DNA of 34,078 nucleotides, taken from the NCBI GenBank assembly GCA_947165275.1, contig CAMUZQ010000023.1, positions 1-34,078 of the forward strand. The letters are read 5' to 3'. Made by a program: the position numbers and the translations under genes. Shown here piece after piece: positions 9,276 to 17,942 of this stretch (positions are counted from its first letter, which is position 1; each line of letters starts with the position of its first letter). This stretch comes from an uncultured Lachnospiraceae bacterium. Its GTDB lineage: Bacteria; Bacillota; Clostridia; Lachnospirales; Lachnospiraceae. The notes under the pieces were generated by a model. That model was not told the DNA's origin. It saw only the letters and a list, made by a program, of their open reading frames with translations, and made no database searches.

Positions 9276-10501
9276 TATATAAACACCTCGGTCTCAACCT
9301 TAACCCCTGATGACCTGAAAATATCTCCGAAGCCCAGGTCGTATGCGGTGCAATGCACGCTCGAAGCATCCTTCATGCTTATCTCAAGTCTTACACGGGT
9401 GCAGCCCTCCGGCCTTTTGGGGAAGCCTTCGCATCTTAACACACTGTATCTGACATCCTTCGTAAAAAAAGATTCGATCCTGAGACGTATCTCCTTGTCT
9501 GAACCCAGATAGAATTCACAGGCTCCCTTTGCCTCATACCAGTTTATCCCGGCATTAAGCAGCGGCACATAGACCTCCTGACCGTCCCTTATCATATGAA
9601 GTCCCACATCCGATACAAGCTTGTCATCATCAAAAAAAACGCAGGTTTTCAGCGTGGGATTTCCGTCCCTGTCATCGATCCCGGCATAGCAGGCCCCCTT
9701 TGTATAGAGGTTTCTGCCCTGAAACACCCTTCGTTTGCGTTCGCAGAGATAGGAGACGGACTTTGAGAGCCACCCTCCTTCAAATCCCTCCCCGGAAAGG
9801 TAAACCGCCGACACTATCTCGGAATCCAGCACGGATCTTGCTATATCCAGAAAGCAGAGATCATCCTTTAGCGTCATATCGAAATCCCTGCCCTCGACCA
9901 TACAAAGATGAGGTCTCGTATCCACCCTGGTATAGAGCAGAAGACTCCTCACTACCTCCCCGTCATAATCAAAAAGCGCGACCTTGTTTTTTGTAAGTAC
10001 CGGATCCTGATTCATGGCATAATAAAAGAAGCACTCCGGATATCCTATTATCCTGTAGGTCCTGCCCTCCTCCGAAAGAAACGAGGCTGCCTCCTCGACC
10101 GTCTTCACATATGCTTCCGATACGTCAGCCAGGGCTATGACCACCCTTTCCACAGTATCAAGAGGTGACAGGACAGAGGAAAGATATATTGTCCGTTTCA
10201 TAAACCCGGACAGGATATCCTTATAAAGATATCTTTTCCCGTTCCTTTCTGTCTCCCGTCCTTCCATGGCGCCCACAAGGAGATTTCTTATAAGCTCTCC
10301 GCCTTCCCCCGAAAGCCTGATCGCATCCTCTCCGTAGGCTATTTCATCATCCGGACCGATATAAGCCGCGACAGGGATGACATACCTCTCGGTACCGGCC
10401 AGTACCGGAACAGAACGCACCTCCTCATTTCCATCATTATCGATCCCTATGCTAACCTGACAGAAAAGATCGGTAAGATCATAGCCTATCACCCTTCCCA
10501 T
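9275..10501 (-). CDS. Hsp70/actin-fold protein (resembles DUF5716)
   Basis: This 408-aa soluble protein carries degenerate Hsp70-type landmarks in order. These are a first phosphate-loop-like start (residues 5-18, IGYDLTDLFCQVSI), an Hsp70-like segment IPVAAYIG...AYGEDA (42-60), a phosphate-2-like strand KVALFDYDGEVVRSLLL (173-189), an adenosine-motif-like VYLSGEG (233-239), and YTKGACYAG (266-274), comparable to the GAA...A helix of Hsp70. The C-terminal 120 residues look beta-rich, as in an Hsp70 substrate-binding domain. The usual glycine-rich phosphate loops are altered, so ATP binding is unproven. It overlaps the preceding large gene by 13 nt and has a GGGAGG ribosome-binding site. DUF5716 is my best recollection of the family name. 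Confidence 0.75.
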   Translation of the reverse strand: MGRVIGYDLTDLFCQVSIGIDNDGNEEVRSVPVLAGTERYVIPVAAYIGPDDEIAYGEDAIRLSGEGGELIRNLLVGAMEGRETERNGKRYLYKDILSGFMKRTIYLSSVLSPLDTVERVVIALADVSEAYVKTVEEAASFLSEEGRTYRIIGYPECFFYYAMNQDPVLTKNKVALFDYDGEVVRSLLLYTRVDTRPHLCMVEGRDFDMTLKDDLCFLDIARSVLDSEIVSAVYLSGEGFEGGWLSKSVSYLCERKRRVFQGRNLYTKGACYAGIDDRDGNPTLKTCVFFDDDKLVSDVGLHMIRDGQEVYVPLLNAGINWYEAKGACEFYLGSDKEIRLRIESFFTKDVRYSVLRCEGFPKRPEGCTRVRLEISMKDASSVHCTAYDLGFGDIFRSSGVKVETEVFI

Positions 10502-13500
10502 ATGACCTCCCTCACTATCCTGTCCCTTATGATATAATCCTCGGCAAGCTCAGCAAAGCTTTCCGTATCCTCCATGACAAGACTTGTCAGGGCATCCTGA
10601 AGGATCTCATACCTGGTCTCCCCATTGGTCAGTCTTTCCTCCGACCTTTCGATATTGCTTCCGGCATGTCCCTTTCCCTCTACGGTAATATAATACTGCA
10701 GAGTCTCTCCCGGAAAGATCACCCCTCTTGTCTGATATACTCCGGGATATAATTCCTTCATGATCTCATTCCTGTAATTGACGCTTCCTTCGTTATCGCT
10801 CTCCAGGCAGTAATTCAGCACAACCCTGGATCCGGGATCCGTCCTGTGCTCGATAAAGACATCCTCCGAAAAAAGCTCCAGGACAGGGATAAGATCCTTG
10901 TAGGAAAGGAAGAAATCAAAGATGATATCCCTCTCCGTCAGATCTCGTATATAAGGATACAGTATCCTGTCGGACCGCATATCCCTCCTGCTCTCAAAGA
11001 ACCTTATGAGACAAAGCGCTTCGATATCCGAAAGCGTCTCGTCTATGGCATATTCCAGAAGGCCTATATACAGCCTGTCATTAAGCAGTATGTCCCTTAA
11101 GAAATCATCCTCGGCAGCCCTCCTGAAATACTCGCCGACAACCCGTATGGAAGCATCCCCCTTAAGATAATCAAAGAATATCTCATCTCTTTCTCCAAGG
11201 TATGCTCCGGTGGCAAGCATCTGCTCGATGATCCTTCCTTCGATCACGGAAGCCTCCGCATCGAAATCAATGCAGGCTCTCCATATATCCTTAAGCTCCC
11301 TTAATGTACCCTCATAATATTTCGAAACAAAGCCCAGAATCTCCTCATTGTATTTATTCCCCCTGAAGGAGGCTGAGGCCGCCTCCAGGAGCACCGGATC
11401 AGGCTCCCTTCCCTCCTCTATGAATCTGGTGGCTATCCTCATGAGTATCCTGGGATCCATGCCGTATGAGCCGTACTCCTTTATCACATTGTAGGCCTCA
11501 TCGTCATCGCCCTTGATGGAGCAGAATCGGATATATTCATTTCTCTCCTCCATGGTAAGAAGACCCGTATTTATGGAAGACAAAAGCTCATCCAGCAGCT
11601 CCTGCATATCATTGTCAAAATAATACCTTAAAAGTGAGGTAAGAAGGCCCTCCTTGAATCTCCTGTTGAAAAGCTCGGAATCAATGATATGCCTGACATA
11701 GGACACATTCCTGTCGTCGATGGATATATAGCTCCTTCCGTTTTCCGCCAGAGCCACCCAGAGTCCGGGATCATCTATATCCATTGATCCCATGCTGTCC
11801 AGATATCCTGAAAGCCTCAGAAGCCTTATATCTTCAAAATCCGTATATTTCGAGCCGTATCTTCTTCCGTCCTCATCCTGGAAAAAAAGCTCATGATCAT
11901 TGTCATATATACTGACATAGGCTCTGCCCCCCTTTACGGGAATTGTCCTCTCCTCCTTAAAGGCATCCTCCACCACGGTAACCGATCTTATGCCGGGATC
12001 ACTTACGATGATAAGATGCAGAAATCCGTTTTTTAGTATCTCCCTGTCCAGAAGATTCAGATCAAAAACCCCTTTGTCAGCATCTCTGAAAAATCTCAGA
12101 TAATCGACGATTATGGCAAGATTCTCATCCATATGCCCCTGCATCACCTCAGAAGCGGCAAATATGGTGCATGCATTCATGCTTTGGATGAGATACATCC
12201 CTGCCTCATTTTCATTGACTATCATATTTGCGTATACATAGGATCTGAATGCGGGAGGCAGATCATTCTGGAAGCTGTAATACATGAGGACATTTCTGGG
12301 AAGCAGTTTAGTACCGCTCCGCCCCATGGAGTAGAGGTAGAAATCATACAGATTGGTAACTCCCAGATCTCTTTCCACGGCCTTTTCAAAATAAGGAAAA
12401 TATCTGCTGTCGCTTATCTCATTGCGGATCAGATAGGAGCATATGGAAATGAGCATCTCATTGTCATTGAATTCGCTGAAGTATGCCCCCATGATGCTTA
12501 TCACTCTCGCATCAAAGCCCCGGATCCTCTGTGACAGTATCGCCACCTGGTCTGCGATCTCTTTTTTCAGCAGGCCTCGTTTTACGGCAAAGCATAATAC
12601 ATTGATCTCAAAATCCGAAAGCTTCCTTATAAGAGACGGATCATTGGAGAGAATACTGTAAGCCTCCAGATACATGACCGGACTCCTCATCCCCCGCATT
12701 ACCTGATCCTCGATAAGGGCTCTTTCCCTTTCGGGAGACATCTTAATGGTCTCATCGAGATATATGAGGATCCAGAGTATCCTCCAGGAGTCCCCCGAGC
12801 GGTGATAAAGATCCCAGACCTGTCTCACAGCCCGGCTGAGCTTCTCATCATCCTGATCACACATAGCCCTCAGATATGTATAATATGCTGTGAGCTCATA
12901 TGAAAAATCCCTTTGATCCATTTCACGCTCTACAGCGTCCAGCACTATATCCGCTTCATTGTATCTTTTTGCCGCAAGCAGCAGCTGTGCCTGCATCAGC
13001 CTGCTCTCGGGATCATTCCTGTCTGACACAAGAAGCCTCTCTATAAGCCTGTTGGAACGGCTTATCCATTCATCCCCCGATATATCGCCTATACGGAAAT
13101 TTATGAATTCATTCACAAGCCTTGCTATGGCTGCATGCCTGGACCTTACCGTCTCTCTCTCTCTGCCCTTTGATACGGACATATCCACAAAGATCGGAAG
13201 AAAGATCTCCGAATGAAGTGATCTGAGCCTCAGGGATGCGAAATTATGTCCGGCATGGAGTCTGTCATACCGGATCACAAAGCTTATTTCGGCAAAATTC
13301 CCCTCGAAATCCTCCAATCCGTACTCATTCTTATAAAGCTCTACAAAATCATCCGTGCTGCTTACCTTAAAGCCCGAATACCCCCAGCCGCTCCTTCTCA
13401 CGGTAACGGAGATCTCCCTGTCAGCGGTAAGAGCCTGCTCCATCACACTTCCTTCGGCAAAATTCAGCAGTACAGGATTCTTTTTGCCTGCCTCGACGAG

Positions 13501-14013
13501 AAATTCCTCGACGCCCTCATACTTCCGTCCGGTCAGCGCGCATGCCGCGAAAGCCCTGTATTTGAGAAAGGTCTCCATCTCTCCGCCTTCAAATATCCCC
13601 TTTGCCTCGTCACTGTAAAAAAGCTCCGCAGCCTCGGCAAAATTCTCCTTTGCAAGATTGGTGAAATGAAAAAGATTCCTGACCTGGCCTATGGATGAGG
13701 CTATCTTCTTATTCACGATACTCAGTGTAACAGGTATCCTCTCCTCGCCCTGATTGGATATTATGGAAATACTGCCCTTAAACACGGTTCCCGGATCGAA
13801 GCCCTTTGAATCAAGCTCATAGCCTATCACCAGACCGTTGTCCGGGATCCTTCCGTTATGATCCGTGACGGAAAGCCGGATGCATCTGTGTGAGCATCTC
13901 ATCATAAAGGCAATATTATCATTGTCTGCCGCGCTCAAAATAAAGGTGCCCTGAGCCGACGTGTTCACCTCGCAGGTTTCCTCTATTCTTTTTATATTCA
14001 GAGACAGGCTCAA
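10489..14013 (-). CDS. 1174-aa solenoid-like protein (resembles DUF5717)
   Basis: This very large soluble protein has no signal peptide or membrane segment. Residues 1-105 look like a beta-sandwich. Residues of about 105-1050 are almost all helical, with TPR-like pairs (for example near 325-365, ESRLMQAQLLLAAKRYNEA), interrupted by a beta-rich stretch near 655-720. The last 120 residues turn beta/alpha again. I recall such proteins as DUF5717, of unknown function. The start is a TTG overlapping the upstream stop (TTGA); GGAG eight bases before it supports this choice. Size, solenoid character and tight overlap with an Hsp70-like gene suggest a scaffold or a client-handling partner. No enzymatic motif was recognised. 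Confidence 0.75.
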   Translation of the reverse strand: MSLSLNIKRIEETCEVNTSAQGTFILSAADNDNIAFMMRCSHRCIRLSVTDHNGRIPDNGLVIGYELDSKGFDPGTVFKGSISIISNQGEERIPVTLSIVNKKIASSIGQVRNLFHFTNLAKENFAEAAELFYSDEAKGIFEGGEMETFLKYRAFAACALTGRKYEGVEEFLVEAGKKNPVLLNFAEGSVMEQALTADREISVTVRRSGWGYSGFKVSSTDDFVELYKNEYGLEDFEGNFAEISFVIRYDRLHAGHNFASLRLRSLHSEIFLPIFVDMSVSKGRERETVRSRHAAIARLVNEFINFRIGDISGDEWISRSNRLIERLLVSDRNDPESRLMQAQLLLAAKRYNEADIVLDAVEREMDQRDFSYELTAYYTYLRAMCDQDDEKLSRAVRQVWDLYHRSGDSWRILWILIYLDETIKMSPERERALIEDQVMRGMRSPVMYLEAYSILSNDPSLIRKLSDFEINVLCFAVKRGLLKKEIADQVAILSQRIRGFDARVISIMGAYFSEFNDNEMLISICSYLIRNEISDSRYFPYFEKAVERDLGVTNLYDFYLYSMGRSGTKLLPRNVLMYYSFQNDLPPAFRSYVYANMIVNENEAGMYLIQSMNACTIFAASEVMQGHMDENLAIIVDYLRFFRDADKGVFDLNLLDREILKNGFLHLIIVSDPGIRSVTVVEDAFKEERTIPVKGGRAYVSIYDNDHELFFQDEDGRRYGSKYTDFEDIRLLRLSGYLDSMGSMDIDDPGLWVALAENGRSYISIDDRNVSYVRHIIDSELFNRRFKEGLLTSLLRYYFDNDMQELLDELLSSINTGLLTMEERNEYIRFCSIKGDDDEAYNVIKEYGSYGMDPRILMRIATRFIEEGREPDPVLLEAASASFRGNKYNEEILGFVSKYYEGTLRELKDIWRACIDFDAEASVIEGRIIEQMLATGAYLGERDEIFFDYLKGDASIRVVGEYFRRAAEDDFLRDILLNDRLYIGLLEYAIDETLSDIEALCLIRFFESRRDMRSDRILYPYIRDLTERDIIFDFFLSYKDLIPVLELFSEDVFIEHRTDPGSRVVLNYCLESDNEGSVNYRNEIMKELYPGVYQTRGVIFPGETLQYYITVEGKGHAGSNIERSEERLTNGETRYEILQDALTSLVMEDTESFAELAEDYIIRDRIVREVIWEG

Positions 14014-15098
14014 CTATATGTCTCCTTTATAAGGCTCAGCAGTCTGTCGTCATCCTTTCTGTCCATAAAACAGAATCTGATATAGGTATCATCAAGCCCT
14101 TTGAAATCCGAGCAGTCCCTTATCATCATCCTCTGCCTGACAGCGAGCTCAAAAAGGGCTCGGGATGACGGCCCCTTTTCCGGCAGATGCACCAGCACGA
14201 AATTTGCCCTGGGCTTTATATAGCTTATGCCTGAGGAGCTGAGATCATCAAGCATTTTACATACCCTTTCTCTCTCCCCGGACATATATGTCTTTACCTT
14301 TTTTATGTATTCCCTGTCCGAAAGCATCAAAATGGCAGCTTCGTTTGAAAGTGAGCTTACAGACCAGGGATCCTTATTCTCCTCTATTTCCGAGAGAAGC
14401 TTTTCATTGGAGGTGATCCCGTATCCCAGTCTTAAACCCGGAGCGCAGAAAAACTTTGACATGCTCCTTATCACAAAAAGGCTTCTGTACTGAGCTGTAA
14501 GAGGGGATACATCATAAATATCATCCGCAAAATCGATATAGGTCTCATCAACGGCACAGACAGTGTCAAGCCGGTCGCATATCTCAAGCAGCCTTCCCAT
14601 CCTGTCGGCGGATACGGCTGTGGACGTGGGATTGACCGGATTGCATATCATAAGGATATCATAGCCTTCCGCCACCCTGTCGCACAGAGCTTCCATATCA
14701 AATTCAAAGTCATTCCCTTCTTTAAGATAAAAAAGATCCGCGCTGCCCCCCGCGATGAGGACATTTCTTTCATATTCGGCATAAGCAGGCGCGACTATGA
14801 GCGCCCTGGGCGCCTTTTTATGCTTTATCACCGCACCTATGAGCTCGGAAGAGCCGCCACCCACGATGATATGTCCGGCCTCAGCCCTGCAGTATCCGCC
14901 AAGGGCTTTCCTTAAGGCCCTGTACCCTCTGTCGGGATATCTTTCCACACAGTGCAGTCTTTCACCGATCCCCTCCAGGTACTTTCCGGACACGCCCAGA
15001 GGACTTACATTTGCCGAGAAGGAAATGATCTCCTTTGCAGGGATGCCGTATATCTCCTCTATCTTTTCAAGATCCGAGCCGTGAAACGCTTCCTTCAT
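14010..15098 (-). CDS. PLP-dependent class I/II aminotransferase (CobD/HisC-like)
   Basis: This 362-aa fold-type I PLP enzyme starts with HGSD and SANVSPLG, a pattern close to threonine-phosphate decarboxylase (CobD) and histidinol-phosphate aminotransferase (HisC). Key residues are visible: Asn153-Pro154 and Asn156 in CNPVNPTS, Asp184 and Tyr187 in VDETYIDF, the Schiff-base Lys215 in SMSKFF, and Arg223 in GLRLGYG. No cobalamin or histidine genes are nearby, so neither pathway is supported by context. It overlaps trkH (ATGA) and the next gene (TTGA), so it is co-translated with potassium uptake and the DUF5717-like module. The substrate is unknown; it may serve the module. Confidence 0.85.
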   Translation of the reverse strand: MKEAFHGSDLEKIEEIYGIPAKEIISFSANVSPLGVSGKYLEGIGERLHCVERYPDRGYRALRKALGGYCRAEAGHIIVGGGSSELIGAVIKHKKAPRALIVAPAYAEYERNVLIAGGSADLFYLKEGNDFEFDMEALCDRVAEGYDILMICNPVNPTSTAVSADRMGRLLEICDRLDTVCAVDETYIDFADDIYDVSPLTAQYRSLFVIRSMSKFFCAPGLRLGYGITSNEKLLSEIEENKDPWSVSSLSNEAAILMLSDREYIKKVKTYMSGERERVCKMLDDLSSSGISYIKPRANFVLVHLPEKGPSSRALFELAVRQRMMIRDCSDFKGLDDTYIRFCFMDRKDDDRLLSLIKETYS

Positions 15099-16537
15099 TT
15101 TCTTCTCCAGGTTCCGGGTGAAAACAGCAGCAGCATGGGATACAGCTCCAGTCTTCCAGCCAGCATATCAAATGTCAGTACAAGCTTTGAAACAGTGGAA
15201 TAACTGTTAAAATTCCCGGTAGGTCCAACCACCGAAAGTCCGGGTCCGATATTATTCAATGTAGCCATAACAGCTGTAAAGTTCGTCTCGAGGTCAAAGC
15301 CGTCAAGAGAGATCACAAGAAGAGATATCAGGAGGACCAGCACATAGGACACCAGATAAACCGCGACACCGCTGACCATCTCATCCTTTATCTTTCTTTT
15401 GTCCATATATATATTCTTTACAAGCCTGGGATGGATGAAATGCATAAGCTCTCTTATATATGCCTTTGCCATTATTATAAGCCTTGATATCTTAAAGCCG
15501 CCGCCGGTGGAGCCTGCACAGGCGCCCACAAACATCAGACAGACAAGTATGGTCTTTGAGAGTGCGGGCCATTCATTGAAATCCGCAGTTGAATACCCGG
15601 TTGTGGTGATTATGGAGCTGACCTGGAAAAGCGCCTTTCCGAAGGCGTCAGAGGTGCTGGCGAACATGCCTTTGGCATTGTGCATGATGATCAGTGTGGA
15701 GGCGATAACAACGGCAAAATAAGCCCTCACTTCTTCCATGCTGAAGGCCTCCTTGATACTGTGCCTTATCAGGATAAAGAAATAAAAGTTAAAGTTAACT
15801 CCGAAAAGGAGCATGAAAACCGAGATTATCATCTGCTGTAGATAGGTATAATCCGCAATCGAGGAATTCTTTATTCCGAAGCCTCCCGTTCCTGCGGTAC
15901 CGAAGGTCAGGGTTATGGAATCAAACAAAGGCATCCCCGTGATCAGCAGTATCACCATCTGTATCACTGTCATGCCGAAGTAGATGATATAAAGGATCTT
16001 AGCGGAATCCCCCAGCTTCGGGACGAGCTTCCCCACATCAGGTCCGGGGGATTCGGATCTTAAGAGATGCATATTCTGTGCTCCGGTTTTGGGAAGTATG
16101 GCAAGGATGAATACAAATACCCCCATCCCACCTATCCAGTGGGAGAAGCTTCTCCAGAAAAGCGAGCAGTGAGACAGGCTCTCCACGTCGGAAAGGATGC
16201 TGGAGCCTGTCGTGGTAAAACCGGAAACAGTTTCAAACAGGGCATCGATGAAATCCGGGATCTCCCCTGTTATCACAAAGGGTATGCAGCCCACAACAGA
16301 CATTATTATCCAGCCCATTGCAACCGAGATGAAACCCTCCTTCGCATAATACAAAGGCTTGCTTACCTTCTTCAGGGTAATGAGTCTGCCTGTCAGGGCA
16401 CATATCAGGGCAATGCCAAAATATACAAATCCCTCCGATTCCCTGTAAAACAGGGATACGACAGCCGGAGCCAGAAAAAGAGCTCCCTCAACCTCCATCA
16501 GCGTTCCCAGTATGTATAATATGCTGGCAAAATTCAC
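15095..16537 (-). CDS. trkH: TrkH-family potassium uptake channel subunit
   Basis: This 480-aa membrane protein is the ion-conducting subunit of a Trk/Ktr potassium transporter. The four pore loops with selectivity-filter glycines are visible at about 107-111 (FTTTG), 212-220 (GTAGTGGF), 310-314 (ITTTG) and 428-433 (NNIGPG). The characteristic MxGACAGSTGGG-like segment is at 336-347. The start is GTG at 16537, supported by GGAGG nine bases upstream. The gene sits 37 nt after trkA, its regulatory partner. Its 3' end overlaps the aminotransferase gene. The length is typical of TrkH of the Trk rather than the shorter KtrB type. Confidence 0.93.
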   Translation of the reverse strand: MNFASILYILGTLMEVEGALFLAPAVVSLFYRESEGFVYFGIALICALTGRLITLKKVSKPLYYAKEGFISVAMGWIIMSVVGCIPFVITGEIPDFIDALFETVSGFTTTGSSILSDVESLSHCSLFWRSFSHWIGGMGVFVFILAILPKTGAQNMHLLRSESPGPDVGKLVPKLGDSAKILYIIYFGMTVIQMVILLITGMPLFDSITLTFGTAGTGGFGIKNSSIADYTYLQQMIISVFMLLFGVNFNFYFFILIRHSIKEAFSMEEVRAYFAVVIASTLIIMHNAKGMFASTSDAFGKALFQVSSIITTTGYSTADFNEWPALSKTILVCLMFVGACAGSTGGGFKISRLIIMAKAYIRELMHFIHPRLVKNIYMDKRKIKDEMVSGVAVYLVSYVLVLLISLLVISLDGFDLETNFTAVMATLNNIGPGLSVVGPTGNFNSYSTVSKLVLTFDMLAGRLELYPMLLLFSPGTWRRK

Positions 16538-16574
16538 TTGAAATTACCTCCGCTTTATATCATAACCCTCAGGC

Positions 16575-17942
16575 TCAGCCTGCGAGTATATCTGTTATGT
16601 CACTGAGTCCCTTATGGGTAGTGACGATCACCACTCTGTCTCCTACCTTTATGGAATGTCCGCCTCTGGGATAGATGATATTATTTCTGCGTCTGATGCA
16701 GGCGACAATAAGATCTTCCTTGATCTTAAGATCCTGGAGAGGGATATCCGTCACCTCAGATTCCTCTCTTATGACAAACTCCAGAGCCTCAGCCTTACCG
16801 TCAAGGATATTTACAAGTGTCTCAACCTGGCTTCTTCCCTGAGAATTCTGCATGGCCCTTATCGTCGTATTCACGATATCTACAACTATCGATCTGATAT
16901 GGACTATGGTCCCGATGTTTATCTCATCGATTATCGCATCGAACATCATCCTGTTGACCTTGGTCACTATTTTTGCTTTTTCATTATGCTTTTTTGCATA
17001 GAGTGAGATCAGTATGTTTTCCTCGTCTATACTTGTAAGGGCAACAATGGACTCCGCCCTCTCGATGCCCTCCTCCAGTATGACGGTCTCCTCGGTTCCG
17101 TCACCGTTTATTATGGTCGCCTTCTCGAGAGCCTCGTCAAGCTCCATGCACCTTGCCCTGTCCCTCTCGATTATCTTGACATTGATACGCGAATCCAGAA
17201 GCATTTTAGCAAGATAGAATCCAAGCTTGCTGCCTCCGATTATCATTGTATCCTTTACCGCATGAGTCTCGATATGGATCGTCTCGAAAAATCTGGCCGC
17301 ATTCAGCGGGGATGCAAGAAATGAAACCCTGTCACCCTCCTTCAGGACCGTGGAGCCGTTGGCAATAAGAACCTGATCTCCCCTCTCCACCGCGCATATC
17401 TGTATGGAATTGCGGATTTCAGGGGAAAGCTTCATTATCTTCTCGTCAATCAGCGGCGAATTCTTTTCTATCCGGAATTTAAGAAGCTCTACCCTTCCGC
17501 CGGAAAGCGTATCTATTTTTATGGCAGAAGGAAATCTCAGGATCCTTGCGATCTCTCTGGCAGAGGCCCTCTCCGGATTGATAACCAGAGTAAGTCCCAG
17601 CTCCTCTCTGAAGAAGCCGACCTCATCCAGATATATCGGATTCCTTACCCGGACTATCGTCTTTATGTCCGCATTTGATTTTCTGGCTATCAGACAGCAG
17701 AGGAGATTCACCTCATCAGAGTACGTGGAGGCTATCAGGATATCAGCCTTCTTTATCCCGGCCTCCTGCTGTACCACAATAGAGGCTCCGTTTCCCTCCA
17801 CTCCTATGACATCAGCAGTCTCCGTGATCTGATTTACAACCTCTCCGTCAATATCAATGACAATAATGTCATGATCTTCCTTTGAAAGTGATTCTGCCAG
17901 TGCAGAACCGACCTTTCCGCATCCTACTATAATTATCCTCAT
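16575..17942 (-). CDS. trkA: Trk system peripheral regulator TrkA
   Basis: This 455-aa cytoplasmic protein has two tandem RCK modules. RCK-N1 begins with the NAD-binding GCGKVG (residues 7-12) and RCK-C1 follows at about 140-220. RCK-N2 starts near 230 (IIGGSKLGFYLA) and RCK-C2 spans about 370-455. Nucleotide binding (NAD/ATP) by TrkA gates the TrkH channel. The double-module length matches TrkA rather than single-module KtrA. Its ATG overlaps the stop of the preceding ABC exporter gene (ATGA), and trkH follows. The second nucleotide-binding loop reads GGSKLG, a normal variation in TrkA. Confidence 0.95.
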   Translation of the reverse strand: MRIIIVGCGKVGSALAESLSKEDHDIIVIDIDGEVVNQITETADVIGVEGNGASIVVQQEAGIKKADILIASTYSDEVNLLCCLIARKSNADIKTIVRVRNPIYLDEVGFFREELGLTLVINPERASAREIARILRFPSAIKIDTLSGGRVELLKFRIEKNSPLIDEKIMKLSPEIRNSIQICAVERGDQVLIANGSTVLKEGDRVSFLASPLNAARFFETIHIETHAVKDTMIIGGSKLGFYLAKMLLDSRINVKIIERDRARCMELDEALEKATIINGDGTEETVILEEGIERAESIVALTSIDEENILISLYAKKHNEKAKIVTKVNRMMFDAIIDEINIGTIVHIRSIVVDIVNTTIRAMQNSQGRSQVETLVNILDGKAEALEFVIREESEVTDIPLQDLKIKEDLIVACIRRRNNIIYPRGGHSIKVGDRVVIVTTHKGLSDITDILAG

